From: Phenylobacterium parvum
GTDB lineage: Bacteria > Pseudomonadota > Alphaproteobacteria > Caulobacterales > Caulobacteraceae
Assembly (NCBI GenBank): GCA_029977805.1
Contig: JAPOKE010000009.1
Span: 1 to 37,109, forward strand
DNA length: 37,109 nt
Direction of reading: 5' to 3'
Shown here: positions 9,786 to 18,966 of the stretch, one piece after another
Position numbering within the stretch: the stretch's first letter is position 1
Layout of the letters: each line of letters opens with the position of its first letter
Translations under genes and position numbers: made by a program
Notes under the pieces: generated by a model
Database searches by the model: none
The model's input: only the letters and a program-made list of their open reading frames with translations
Told to the model about the DNA's origin: nothing

Positions 9786-11576
9786 TTGCAGCCAACGCGT
9801 ACCGAGGGGCCGGACTACTATCACAAGGTAGTCGATTGCCAGTGGGCCTGCCCGGCCCACACGCCCGTGCCGGAATACATCCGCCTGATCGCCGATGGCC
9901 GGTACGATGACGCCTACATGATCAACTGGAAGTCGAACGTCTTCCCCGGCGTCCTGGGGCGGACCTGCGACCGGCCCTGCGAGCCGGCCTGCCGTCGCGG
10001 ACGGGTCGAGGAGGAGCCGGTGGCCATCTGCCGGCTCAAGCGCGTGGCGGCCGACAACAAGCAGGACGTCGGGCCCCTCATGCCGCCGGTCGCGGCGAAG
10101 CGGAACGGCAAGCGGGTGGCCCTGGTGGGCGCCGGCCCGGCCTCGCTGACCGTGGCCCGCGACCTCGCCCCCCTCGGCTACGAGCTGGTGCTCTTCGACG
10201 GCGAGCCGCGGTCGGGCGGCATGATCCGCAGCCAGATCCCCCGGTTCCGCCTGCCCGAGGAGGTGATCGACGAGGAGGTCGGCTACGTCACCCGTCTCGG
10301 GGGGGTGGAGCTTCGCCTCGGCCAGCGGATCGAGAGCCTCAAGGGCCTGCTGTCCGAGGGCTTCGACGCCGTGTTCGTCGGCTCCGGCGCGCCCCGGGGC
10401 CGGGACCTCGACATTCCCGGCCGCAAGGAGGCCGCCGCCAACGTCCACATCGGCATCGACTGGCTGTCCAGCGTGTCCTTCGGGCACATCGAGAAGATCG
10501 GCCGCCGGGTCATCGTCCTTGGCGGCGGCAACACCGCCATGGACTGCTGCCGCACCTCGCGCCGCCTGGGAGGCGAGGAGGTCAAGGTCGTCGTCCGCTC
10601 GGGCTTCGAGGAGATGAAGGCCAGCCCCTGGGAAAAGGAAGACGCGATCCACGAGGACATCCCGATCCTCAACTTCCGCGTCCCCAAGGCCTTCACCCAC
10701 GAAAACGGCCGCCTGACCGGCGTGACCTTCGAGATCGTCCGCGCGGAATACGACGACAAGGGCCGCCGCAACCTGGTCCCCTCGGGAGAGCCCGACGAGC
10801 ATCACGAGTGCGACGACGTCCTCGTCGCCGTCGGGCAGGAAAACGCCTTCCCCTGGATCGAGCGCGACATCGGCCTGGAGTTCGACCGCTGGGACATGCC
10901 CCAGGTCGATCCGGTGACCTTCGAGTCCACCCGCAAGGGCGTGTTCTTCGGCGGCGACGCCGCCTTCGGCCCGAAGAACATCATCTGGGCCGTCGCCCAC
11001 GGCCATGATGCGGCGGTCTCCATCCACCGCCACTGCATGGGCGAGGACGTCCATGACCGGCCGCCCCCGGGCTTCTCCCTCGTCTCCCAGAAGATGGGCA
11101 TCCACGAGTGGAGCTACGACAACGACATCTCCCTCGAGCAGAGGCACCGGGTGCCCATGCTCGACAAGGCCGAGGCGCTCAAGAACGTCCGGGTCGAAGT
11201 CGAACTCGGTTTTGACTCCCGGCTCGGCTACGCCGAGGCCCAACGCTGCCTGAACTGCGACGTGCAGACCGTCTTCACCGACAACCTCTGCATCGAGTGC
11301 GACGCCTGCGTCGACATTTGCCCCGTCGACTGCATCACCTTCACCGAGGACGGCGAGGAGGCCGACCTTCGGCAGCGCCTGAAGGCCCCGGCCCTCAACC
11401 TCGACCAGGACCTCCTGGTCTCCGGCGCCCTGGCCACCGGCCGGGTCATGGTCAAGGACGAGGACGTCTGCCTGCACTGCGGCCTCTGCGCCGAACGATG
11501 CCCGACCGGGGCCTGGGACATGCAGAGGTTCACCCTCGAGATGACCCACGCCGACCAGATGGGAGGCGCCGCATGA
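9786..11576 (+). CDS. FAD/NAD(P)-dependent GltD/NfnB-like oxidoreductase with C-terminal ferredoxin-type 4Fe-4S clusters; electron-transfer subunit of the adjacent 2-oxoacid oxidoreductase
   Basis: TTG start at 9786 after GGAGGAAACGGGTC; GltD-type N-terminal Cys (CQWACPAH…CDRPCEPACRRG), GAGPASLTVARDL, GGGNTAMDCCR, and CIECDACVDICPVDC / CLHCGLCAERCPTGA clusters. Confidence 0.85.
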   Translation: MQPTRTEGPDYYHKVVDCQWACPAHTPVPEYIRLIADGRYDDAYMINWKSNVFPGVLGRTCDRPCEPACRRGRVEEEPVAICRLKRVAADNKQDVGPLMPPVAAKRNGKRVALVGAGPASLTVARDLAPLGYELVLFDGEPRSGGMIRSQIPRFRLPEEVIDEEVGYVTRLGGVELRLGQRIESLKGLLSEGFDAVFVGSGAPRGRDLDIPGRKEAAANVHIGIDWLSSVSFGHIEKIGRRVIVLGGGNTAMDCCRTSRRLGGEEVKVVVRSGFEEMKASPWEKEDAIHEDIPILNFRVPKAFTHENGRLTGVTFEIVRAEYDDKGRRNLVPSGEPDEHHECDDVLVAVGQENAFPWIERDIGLEFDRWDMPQVDPVTFESTRKGVFFGGDAAFGPKNIIWAVAHGHDAAVSIHRHCMGEDVHDRPPPGFSLVSQKMGIHEWSYDNDISLEQRHRVPMLDKAEALKNVRVEVELGFDSRLGYAEAQRCLNCDVQTVFTDNLCIECDACVDICPVDCITFTEDGEEADLRQRLKAPALNLDQDLLVSGALATGRVMVKDEDVCLHCGLCAERCPTGAWDMQRFTLEMTHADQMGGAA

Positions 11577-13420
11577 CCGCCCCCCTCGCCGCAGTGAACG
11601 ACTTCGTCGTCAAGTTCGCCAACGTCAACGGCTCCGGCTCGGCCAGCGCCAACTCCATGTTCGCCAAGGCCGTCCTGCGGATGGGCGTGCCGGTCGCCGT
11701 GCGCAACATCTTCCCGTCGAACATCCAGGGCCTGCCCACCTGGTTCGAGGTCCGCGTCACCGAGGCCGGCCACCTGGGCCGGCGCGGCGGCGTCGACATG
11801 ATGGTGGCGATGAACCCCCAGACCTGGGACCGGGACGTCGCCGAGATCGAGCCGGGCGGGTATCTCTTCTACGACTCCACCAAGCCCATGCCGGCCTCGA
11901 AGTTCCGGGACGACATCACGGTGGTGGGCGTGCCCCTGACGGCCATCTGCAACGCCGCCTACACGGTCGCGCGCGAGCGGCAGCTGTTCAAGAACATCAT
12001 CTATGTCGGCGCCCTGGCGTCCCTGCTGGGCATCGAGATCGCCGTCATCGAACAGCTGCTCGCCGAGCAGTTCGAGGGCCGCGAGAAGCTCATCAAGGCC
12101 AATTTCGACGCCCTGCACATGGGCCGCGACTGGGTGAAGGACAACATGGCCCCCCTGGGCCTCCAGGTCCGCCGGGCCGACGCCGTGGGCGACCGGATCT
12201 TCATCGAGGGCAACCAGGCCGCCGGCCTCGGGGCCGTCTATGGCGGGGCCACGGTCTGCGCCTGGTACCCGATCACCCCCTCCACCTCCCTGGCCGAGGC
12301 CTTCACCAGCTACTGCCAGGAGCTGCGGGTCGACCCGGAAAGCGGCAAGGCCAACTTCGCCATCGTCCAGGCCGAGGACGAGATCGCCTCCATCGGCATG
12401 GTGATCGGCGCCGGCTGGAACGGCGCCCGGGCCTTCACGGCCACCTCCGGGCCGGGCGTGTCGCTGATGACCGAGTTCATCGGCCTGTCCTACTTCGCCG
12501 AGATCCCGGCGGTGATCTTTGACGTCCAGCGGGGCGGCCCCTCCACCGGCATGCCGACCCGCACCCAGCAGGCCGACCTGATCGGCGCGGCCTACGCCAG
12601 CCACGGCGACACCAAGCACCCCATGCTCCTGCCCATGGACCCGGGCGAGTGCTTCACCTTCGCCGCCCAGGCCTTCGACCTGGCCGACCGGCTTCAGACC
12701 ACCGTCTTCGTCATGCTCGACCTCGACATGGGCATGAACGAGTGGCTGGTGGAGCCCCTGAAATGGGACGAGAGCCGCCGCATGGACCGCGGCAAGGTCA
12801 TGACCTACGAGGAGCTGGAGGCGGGCCGCGACTTCGGTCGCTACCTCGACGTCGACGGCGACGGCATTCCCTTCCGGACCTATCCTGGCGTCCACCCGAC
12901 CCGGGGCGGCTACTTCACCCGCGGCACCTCGCGGAACCCCTACGCCCGCTATTCGGAGGAAGGGTCGGTCTATGTCGACAACGTGCAGCGCCTGCTGCGC
13001 AAGTTCGAGACCGCCAAGACCCTGGTCCCGGCGCCGGTCCTGACCCGCGCCAGCCAGCCCACCCGCGAGGGCGTGATCTACTACGGGTCCACGGGGCCGG
13101 CCATGCATGAGGCGCTCGGGCTCTTCGAGGGCCAGGGCCGCCGCCTGGACGCCCTGCGCATCCGCGCCTTCCCCTTCTCCTCGGAGGTGGACGAGTTCCT
13201 GGCGTCCCACGACCGCATCTTCGTGGTCGAGCAGAACCGGGACGCCCAGCTGCGCACCCTGCTCATGGCCGAGAACGGCGGCGACCCGGACCGGCTGGTC
13301 CCGGTGCTGCACTTCGACGGCACGCCCATCACCGCCCGCTTCATCGTCTCCGCCATCACCCAGATGATGGACGCAACCCAGCCGCCGGGCTCTCGCCCGC
13401 TCCGGGAGGCCGCCGAATGA
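11573..13420 (+). CDS. korA: 2-oxoacid:acceptor oxidoreductase subunit alpha with N-terminal gamma domain (KorA-type)
   Basis: Gamma-domain N-terminus (VNGSGSASANSMFAKAVLRMG…GHLGRRGGVDMMVAMN), alpha domain (GNQAAGLGAVYGGATVCAWYPITPSTSLAEAF, TSGPGVSLMTEFIGLSYFAEIPAVIFDVQRGGPSTGMPTRTQQADL); ATGA overlap. Confidence 0.88.
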   Translation: MTAPLAAVNDFVVKFANVNGSGSASANSMFAKAVLRMGVPVAVRNIFPSNIQGLPTWFEVRVTEAGHLGRRGGVDMMVAMNPQTWDRDVAEIEPGGYLFYDSTKPMPASKFRDDITVVGVPLTAICNAAYTVARERQLFKNIIYVGALASLLGIEIAVIEQLLAEQFEGREKLIKANFDALHMGRDWVKDNMAPLGLQVRRADAVGDRIFIEGNQAAGLGAVYGGATVCAWYPITPSTSLAEAFTSYCQELRVDPESGKANFAIVQAEDEIASIGMVIGAGWNGARAFTATSGPGVSLMTEFIGLSYFAEIPAVIFDVQRGGPSTGMPTRTQQADLIGAAYASHGDTKHPMLLPMDPGECFTFAAQAFDLADRLQTTVFVMLDLDMGMNEWLVEPLKWDESRRMDRGKVMTYEELEAGRDFGRYLDVDGDGIPFRTYPGVHPTRGGYFTRGTSRNPYARYSEEGSVYVDNVQRLLRKFETAKTLVPAPVLTRASQPTREGVIYYGSTGPAMHEALGLFEGQGRRLDALRIRAFPFSSEVDEFLASHDRIFVVEQNRDAQLRTLLMAENGGDPDRLVPVLHFDGTPITARFIVSAITQMMDATQPPGSRPLREAAE

Positions 13421-14472
13421 CCTACATCGCCAAGCCCAAGCTCCATCACCCGGCCCTGACCCCGAACGGCCTTGGCTACCTGCGCCGGGACTATGAGGGA
13501 TCGGTCTCGACCCTCTGCGCCGGCTGCGGACACGACTCCATCTCGGCGGCCATCATCCAGGCCGCCTACGAGCTGGACCTGCCCCCGCACCGGGTGGCCA
13601 AGCTGTCCGGAATCGGCTGCTCGTCCAAGACGCCGGACTACTTCCTGGGCAATTCCCACGGCTTCAACACCGTGCACGGTCGCATGCCCTCGGTGACCAC
13701 CGGCGCCAACCTCGCCAACCGCGAGCTGATCTACCTGGGCGTCTCCGGCGACGGCGACTCCGCCTCCATCGGCCTCGGCCAGTTCGCCCACGCCATCCGG
13801 CGCGGGGTGAACATGACCTACATCGTCGAAAACAACGGCGTGTACGGGCTGACCAAGGGCCAGTTCTCGGCCACCTCAGACCGCGGCTCCAAGTCCAAGA
13901 AGGGCGTGGTCAACCATGACGCCGCCATCGACATGGTGGGCCTCGCCCTCCAGCTTGGCGCGACCTTCGTGGCCCGCTCCTTCTCGGGCGACAAGGCCCA
14001 GCTGGTGCCCCTGATCAAGGCGGCCCTGCGCCATCCGGGCCCAGCCTTCATCGACACGCTGAGCCCCTGCGTGCAGTTCAACAACCACGCCGGCTCGACC
14101 AAGAGCTACGACTATGTCCGCGAGCACAACGAGGCCGTGAACCGGCTGGACGTGATCGCCGACCGCAAGCCCATCGAGGTCGACTACGAGCCGGGGACGA
14201 CCATCTCGGTCACCCAGCACGACGGCTCGGTCCTGGCTCTGCACAAGCTTTCGGACCACTACGATCCCACCGACCGGATCGCCGCCATGGCCTACCTGGG
14301 CGAGCGGCAGGCGGCGGGCGAGATCGTCACGGGCCTGTTGTACGTGGATCCCGAGCCCGGCGACCTGCATGGCGCCCTCGGCACGACCGACCGGCCGCTC
14401 AACAGCCTGTCCGACGCCGAGCTCGTGCCCGGCCAGGCGGCGCTCGACCGGATCAACGCCGGCCTGCGCTAG
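13417..14472 (+). CDS. korB: 2-oxoacid:acceptor oxidoreductase subunit beta (TPP-binding, KorB-type)
   Basis: CAGCGHDSISAAI, GIGCSSKTPDYF, GDGDSASIGLGQFAHAIRRGVNMTYIVENNGVYGLTKGQ TPP motif, SPCVQFNNH; ATGA overlap with korA. Confidence 0.9.
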   Translation: MTYIAKPKLHHPALTPNGLGYLRRDYEGSVSTLCAGCGHDSISAAIIQAAYELDLPPHRVAKLSGIGCSSKTPDYFLGNSHGFNTVHGRMPSVTTGANLANRELIYLGVSGDGDSASIGLGQFAHAIRRGVNMTYIVENNGVYGLTKGQFSATSDRGSKSKKGVVNHDAAIDMVGLALQLGATFVARSFSGDKAQLVPLIKAALRHPGPAFIDTLSPCVQFNNHAGSTKSYDYVREHNEAVNRLDVIADRKPIEVDYEPGTTISVTQHDGSVLALHKLSDHYDPTDRIAAMAYLGERQAAGEIVTGLLYVDPEPGDLHGALGTTDRPLNSLSDAELVPGQAALDRINAGLR

Positions 14473-14501
14473 GCCGGGCGAAACGGGAAGGGGAGGTCGG
14501 C

Positions 14502-15383
14502 ATGCTCAGGTGGCGGATCGGCGAGGTGACGGTCACCCGCGTCGTCGAGATGGAGATGCCGGTCCCCTACAACCCCAGGCGGGCCTTCCTGCGGGAGGCC
14601 ACGCCCGAGGCCCTCGCCGCCATCCCCTGGCTGGCGCCCCACTACGTGACGCCCGAGGGTCACCTGCGCCTCTCCATCCACGCCCTCCTCGTCGAGGCGC
14701 CCGGTCTGCGGCTGGTGGTGGACACCTGCATCGGCAATGACCGTCCGCGCAGCCTGGTCGGCGGCCAGGCCCTGTCGACCGGCTTCCTGGAGGCCTTCGA
14801 GTCCACCGGCTGGACCCGGGACAGCGTCGACGCCGTGGTCTGCACCCACCTGCACGTGGACCATGTCGGCTGGAACACCCGCCTGCAGGATGGCCGCTGG
14901 GTGCCCACCTTCCCCAAGGCCCGCTACCTGATCGGCCGGCGCGAGTACGACCACTGGAGCGCGGAGGGGGATGACGAGCAGCAGGCCATCCTGTCGGACT
15001 CCATCCGACCGGTCTTCGAGGCCGGCCTGGTGGACTTCGTCGAGATGGACCACGTGATCTCGCCCGAGGTCCGCCTCGTCCCGACCCCCGGCCACACGCC
15101 CGGCCATGTCAGCGTCCGGATCGAATCCGCCGGCGAGACCGGCCTGATCACCGGCGACATGGTCCACCATCCCTGCCAGATGGCGCATCCGGAGTGGTCG
15201 CCGCCCTTCGACAGCGACCCCGTCGCCTCGGCCTCCATGCGCCGCGGGGTCTTCGAGGGCGTGGCCGAGCAGCCGGTGCTGGTCATCGGAACCCACTTCG
15301 CCGCGCCGACCGCCGGCCTCGTCCGCCGCGACGGCGACGCCTTCCGCTTCGAGGGCGCCCCGTCGGAGACGCCGGACGCCTGA
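14502..15383 (+). CDS. MBL-fold metallo-hydrolase
   Basis: CTHLHVDHVGWN zinc motif, PTPGHTPGHVSV, ITGDMVHHP; GGGGAGG SD upstream. Confidence 0.9.
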   Translation: MLRWRIGEVTVTRVVEMEMPVPYNPRRAFLREATPEALAAIPWLAPHYVTPEGHLRLSIHALLVEAPGLRLVVDTCIGNDRPRSLVGGQALSTGFLEAFESTGWTRDSVDAVVCTHLHVDHVGWNTRLQDGRWVPTFPKARYLIGRREYDHWSAEGDDEQQAILSDSIRPVFEAGLVDFVEMDHVISPEVRLVPTPGHTPGHVSVRIESAGETGLITGDMVHHPCQMAHPEWSPPFDSDPVASASMRRGVFEGVAEQPVLVIGTHFAAPTAGLVRRDGDAFRFEGAPSETPDA

Positions 15384-15454
15384 CCGGCTGGCCTGACAGG
15401 CCCCTGCGGCCCATATTCCGGGGGCGATTCGCGCGCAGGACCCCGGAGGTTCCG

Positions 15455-16522
15455 ATGAGCGAGACCCTGGCCCACATCGACGGCCGGCCGATCGGTCCGG
15501 GCCACCCGCCCTATGTCGTCGCCGAGATGTCCGGCAACCACAATGGCGACATCCGGAGGGCCCTCGACCTGATCTCGGCCGCGGCCGGGGCGGGCGCCGA
15601 TGCCGTCAAGATCCAGACCTACACCGCAGACACCATCACCCTCGACCATGACGGCCCGGGCTTCCGGATCACGGGCGGCCTCTGGGACGGCCGCCGGCTG
15701 CACGAGCTCTACGCCGAGGCCCACACCCCCTGGGACTGGCACGCCCGGATGTTCGAGCACGCCCGGACGGTGGGGATCACCCTCTTTTCCTCGCCCTTCG
15801 ACGCCACCGCCGTGGACCTGCTGGAGCGCCTGGGCGCCCCGGCCTACAAGATCGCCTCCTTCGAGCTGGTCGACCTGCCCCTGATCCGGCGCTGCGCCGC
15901 CACCGGAAAGCCCCTGGTCATGTCGACGGGCATGGCTGCGCCGGAGGAGATCGCCGAGGCGGTGGAGGCCGCCCGGGGCGCCGGCGCCCGGGACCTTGTC
16001 GTCCTTCACTGCACCAGCGCCTATCCCGCGCCCATGTCGAGCATGAACCTCGCCACCCTGCCGGACATGGCCCGGCGGTTCGGCGTCCTGCCCGGCCTCT
16101 CCGACCACACCCTGGGGACGGCGGCCTCGGTCGCCGCGGTCGCCCTGGGCGCGGTCTTCATCGAGAAGCACTTCACCCTCAGCCGCGCCGAGGGCGGGGT
16201 CGACTCCGCCTTCTCCCTGGAACCCGCCGAACTGGCGGAGCTGGTCAGCAGCTGCCGGGGCGCCTGGGAGGCCCTGGGCCAGGTGGCCTACGGGCCCGGC
16301 GAGGCCGAGGCGGGGAACGCCGGCATGCGCCGCTCGCTCTATGTCAGCGCCCCGGTGGGGAAGGGGGAGGCCTTCACGCCGGCCAATGTCCGCTCTGTGC
16401 GGCCTGGCCATGGCCTGGCGCCGAAGCATCTCGACACGGTGCTTGGACGCCGGGCGACCCGGGACATCCCCTTCGGCGCGCCGCTGGACTGGACCATGGT
16501 CGAGGGCGGCGGCCCGGCTTGA
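15455..16522 (+). CDS. N-acetylneuraminate/pseudaminic/legionaminic acid synthase-like (NeuB/PseI/SpsE family) with SAF-like C-terminus
   Basis: YVVAEMSGNHNGDI, AGADAVKIQTYTADTIT, FSSPFDATAVDLLERLGAPAYKIASFE, LSDHTLGTAASVAAVALGAVFIEKHFT; ATG 15455 after GGAGG. Confidence 0.9.
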   Translation: MSETLAHIDGRPIGPGHPPYVVAEMSGNHNGDIRRALDLISAAAGAGADAVKIQTYTADTITLDHDGPGFRITGGLWDGRRLHELYAEAHTPWDWHARMFEHARTVGITLFSSPFDATAVDLLERLGAPAYKIASFELVDLPLIRRCAATGKPLVMSTGMAAPEEIAEAVEAARGAGARDLVVLHCTSAYPAPMSSMNLATLPDMARRFGVLPGLSDHTLGTAASVAAVALGAVFIEKHFTLSRAEGGVDSAFSLEPAELAELVSSCRGAWEALGQVAYGPGEAEAGNAGMRRSLYVSAPVGKGEAFTPANVRSVRPGHGLAPKHLDTVLGRRATRDIPFGAPLDWTMVEGGGPA

Positions 16523-16528
16523 GCCCGG

Positions 16529-17224
16529 TCAGGCGTCGGCTTCCCGCCGGGAGAAGGGCAGGGCGAGGACATCGTCCGAGCTGAAGGCCGGGTTGGCGGG
16601 GTAGAGCGCCGCATAGACCCGCTCCACGAAGTCGAAGTCCGCCGGCAGGTCCACGGTCCACCGGAACGCGCTGAGGTCCGGCGACCGGACAAGCGCGCCC
16701 AGGCGAAAGGGCGTTCCCGGGCCATAGATCCAGGGCGTCACATGCTCGCGGTCGTAGGGCGAGGTCGCCTCGGCCCCGGCCCGCCGGAGCGCCCCGGCGG
16801 TGAAGACCTCCACGTCCAGGCCCCGGGGATAGGTGCGGACCTGCCCGTTCGAGGCGTAGTCGAAGCCCCCCTCCCGCCGCAGGGCGACGCAGGCGTCGAT
16901 GACCCCGGGATCAGCCAGGGGGCAGTCAGCGGTCAGCCGCACGATGTCGCCCCGGAGCTCCAGCTGGTCGGCCGCCAGCACGAACCGTCCCAGGACGTCG
17001 TCCAGCGGCCCGCGCACGGTCTCGAGGCCCGCCTGGACAAGGGTCTCCGCGAGGATGTCGTCGGAGGGATCGCGGCTGGTCGCCACGACGATGCGGTCGA
17101 GCTCGCGGCAACGCCTCAGGCGCTCGACCTGCCGCAGGATCATCGGCTGTCCCAGCAGGGGCCGCAGGACCTTGCCGGGCAGGCGGCTGGAGCTCATCCG
17201 CGCCTGAAGAATCGCCGTGGCCAT
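16529..17224 (-). CDS. SpsF-like cytidylyltransferase family protein
   Basis: MATAILQARMSSSRLPGKVLRPLLGQPMI, RLTADCPLADPGVID, SPYDREHVTPWIY. Confidence 0.85.
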   Translation of the reverse strand: MATAILQARMSSSRLPGKVLRPLLGQPMILRQVERLRRCRELDRIVVATSRDPSDDILAETLVQAGLETVRGPLDDVLGRFVLAADQLELRGDIVRLTADCPLADPGVIDACVALRREGGFDYASNGQVRTYPRGLDVEVFTAGALRRAGAEATSPYDREHVTPWIYGPGTPFRLGALVRSPDLSAFRWTVDLPADFDFVERVYAALYPANPAFSSDDVLALPFSRREADA

Positions 17225-17344
17225 GGCGGCCTCCCGTGGTGTCCGGGGCCATCAATAGACCCGCCTCCGCCCGGCGCAAGACACCCCCGCGACCCCGCCG
17301 GCGACTCGGGTCTAGAGTGGCGCGAAGGGGAAGGGACGGATCTC

Positions 17345-18010
17345 ATGCTGGTGCTCCTGGGCGTGCTCCTGGTCGTGGCGGGCTTCGCCGTCGGCCTGAA
17401 CCCCCTGCTCGTCGTCCTGGCCTCGGCCCTCGCCACCGGGCTGGCCGCGGGCCTTTCCCCCCTCGAGGTGCTGGCCGCCTTCGGCAAGGCGTTCAACGAG
17501 AACCGCTATGTCAGCGCCGCCTGGCTGATCCTGCCGGTCATCGGCGTGCTGGAGCGGTCGGGCCTGCAGGAGGCCGCGCGGGGCCTGATCGGCCGCCTCA
17601 GGGGCGTGACCTTCGCCCGGCTGATGCTGGCCTACCTCTTCTTCCGCCAGGCCACCGCCGCCCTCGGCCTGACCTCCATCGCCGGCCAGACCCAGACCAT
17701 CCGGCCGATCATCGCCCCCATGGCCGAGGCCGCCCGGGCGGCGGAGACCGGCGCCCCGGCCCTCGAGCCCGCGGAGACCCAGAAGGTCAGGGCCTTCGCC
17801 GCCGGCACGGACAACATCGGCCTCTTCTTCGGCGAGGACATCTTCCTGGCCATCGGCTCGATCCTGCTGATGGTCGGGTTCCTCGACCAGAACGGGATCA
17901 CGGTGGAGCCCCTGCACCTGTCTGTCTGGGCCATACCGACCGCCATCGCCGCCTTCCTCGTCCATGGCGCGCGCATCCTCCTGTTCGGCCGCCGGAGGAC
18001 GCGCCCGTGA
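17345..18010 (+). CDS. DUF969-family membrane protein
   Basis: Hydrophobic multi-TM protein; NENRYVSAAWLILPVIGVLERSGLQE and RQATAALGLTSIAGQTQTIRPIIAPMAEAAR typical of DUF969 as I recall the family; followed by a DUF979-like gene. Confidence 0.8.
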   Translation: MLVLLGVLLVVAGFAVGLNPLLVVLASALATGLAAGLSPLEVLAAFGKAFNENRYVSAAWLILPVIGVLERSGLQEAARGLIGRLRGVTFARLMLAYLFFRQATAALGLTSIAGQTQTIRPIIAPMAEAARAAETGAPALEPAETQKVRAFAAGTDNIGLFFGEDIFLAIGSILLMVGFLDQNGITVEPLHLSVWAIPTAIAAFLVHGARILLFGRRRTRP

Positions 18011-18966
18011 TCGGCCTGTCCCAGGTCTACGCCCTGGCGGGCCTCGTCTTCGCCGGCTTCGCGGTGATGAGCCTGCGCGACGCCGCCAATCCGCGCCGGC
18101 GCCGCAACGCCCTCTTCTGGGGGCTCTTCGCCCTGTCCTTCCTCGCAGGCGACCACCTGGGGGACCTCGGCAACGGCGTGCTCGTCCTCGCCATGGCCCT
18201 GGCCGCGGCCCTTGGCCTGGGGCGCAGCGGGACGTCGGCGGACGATGCGGAGGCGCGGGCGGCATCGGCCCGCACCCATGGCCTGCGCCTCTTCCTTCCC
18301 GCCCTCCTGGTCCCGGTCATCGTGTTGGCCGGCAGCCTCGGCGTGCGCCATGGCGGGGCGATAGCGGCGGCCCTGGTGGACCCGAAGCAGGCGACCCTCG
18401 TCTCCCTCAGCCTCGCGGCCCTGGTGGTCGCGGCCCTGTCGGTGCGGCTCTTCCGGCAGCCCGTCCTCGCGCCCCTGACGGAGGGGCTGCGCCTCGCCGA
18501 CACGGTGGGCTGGATGGCCCTGCTGCCGCAGATGCTGGCGGCCCTGGGCGCCGTCTTCGCCCTCGCCGGGGTCGGGACCGTGGTCGGCGAGACGGTGACC
18601 CGGGTCTTCCCCATGGACACCCGGCTGGCGGCGGTGGCGGTCTACTGCCTGGGCATGGCGGGCTTCACCGTGCTGATGGGCAACGCCTTCGCCGCCTTCC
18701 CCGTGATGACCGCGGGCGTGGCCCTGCCGGTCCTGGTCAAGGTCTATGGCGGCGACCCCGCCGCCATCTGCGCCATCGGCATGCTCTCCGGCTTCTGCGG
18801 CACCCTGCTGACGCCCCTGGCGGCCAATTTCAACCTGGCGCCCGCCGCCCTGCTTGACCTGGACGACCGTTTCGCCGTCATCCGGGCGCAGGCGCCGACC
18901 GCCGTGGTCCTCCTGCTCGTCAATACGGTCCTGATGCATGTCCTCGCCTTCCCGGCTCACCCCTGA
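18007..18966 (+). CDS. DUF979-family membrane protein
   Basis: GTG start in a GTGA overlap; multi-TM, LSGFCGTLLTPLAANFNLAPAALLDLDDRFAVIRAQAPTA C-terminus. Confidence 0.8.
   Translation: MIGLSQVYALAGLVFAGFAVMSLRDAANPRRRRNALFWGLFALSFLAGDHLGDLGNGVLVLAMALAAALGLGRSGTSADDAEARAASARTHGLRLFLPALLVPVIVLAGSLGVRHGGAIAAALVDPKQATLVSLSLAALVVAALSVRLFRQPVLAPLTEGLRLADTVGWMALLPQMLAALGAVFALAGVGTVVGETVTRVFPMDTRLAAVAVYCLGMAGFTVLMGNAFAAFPVMTAGVALPVLVKVYGGDPAAICAIGMLSGFCGTLLTPLAANFNLAPAALLDLDDRFAVIRAQAPTAVVLLLVNTVLMHVLAFPAHP

Noticed and set aside
9561-13312. 662-aa and 694-aa minus-strand ORFs opposite the kor operon
   Set aside because: Antisense shadows of clearly homologous plus-strand genes; composition typical of GC-rich noncoding frames.
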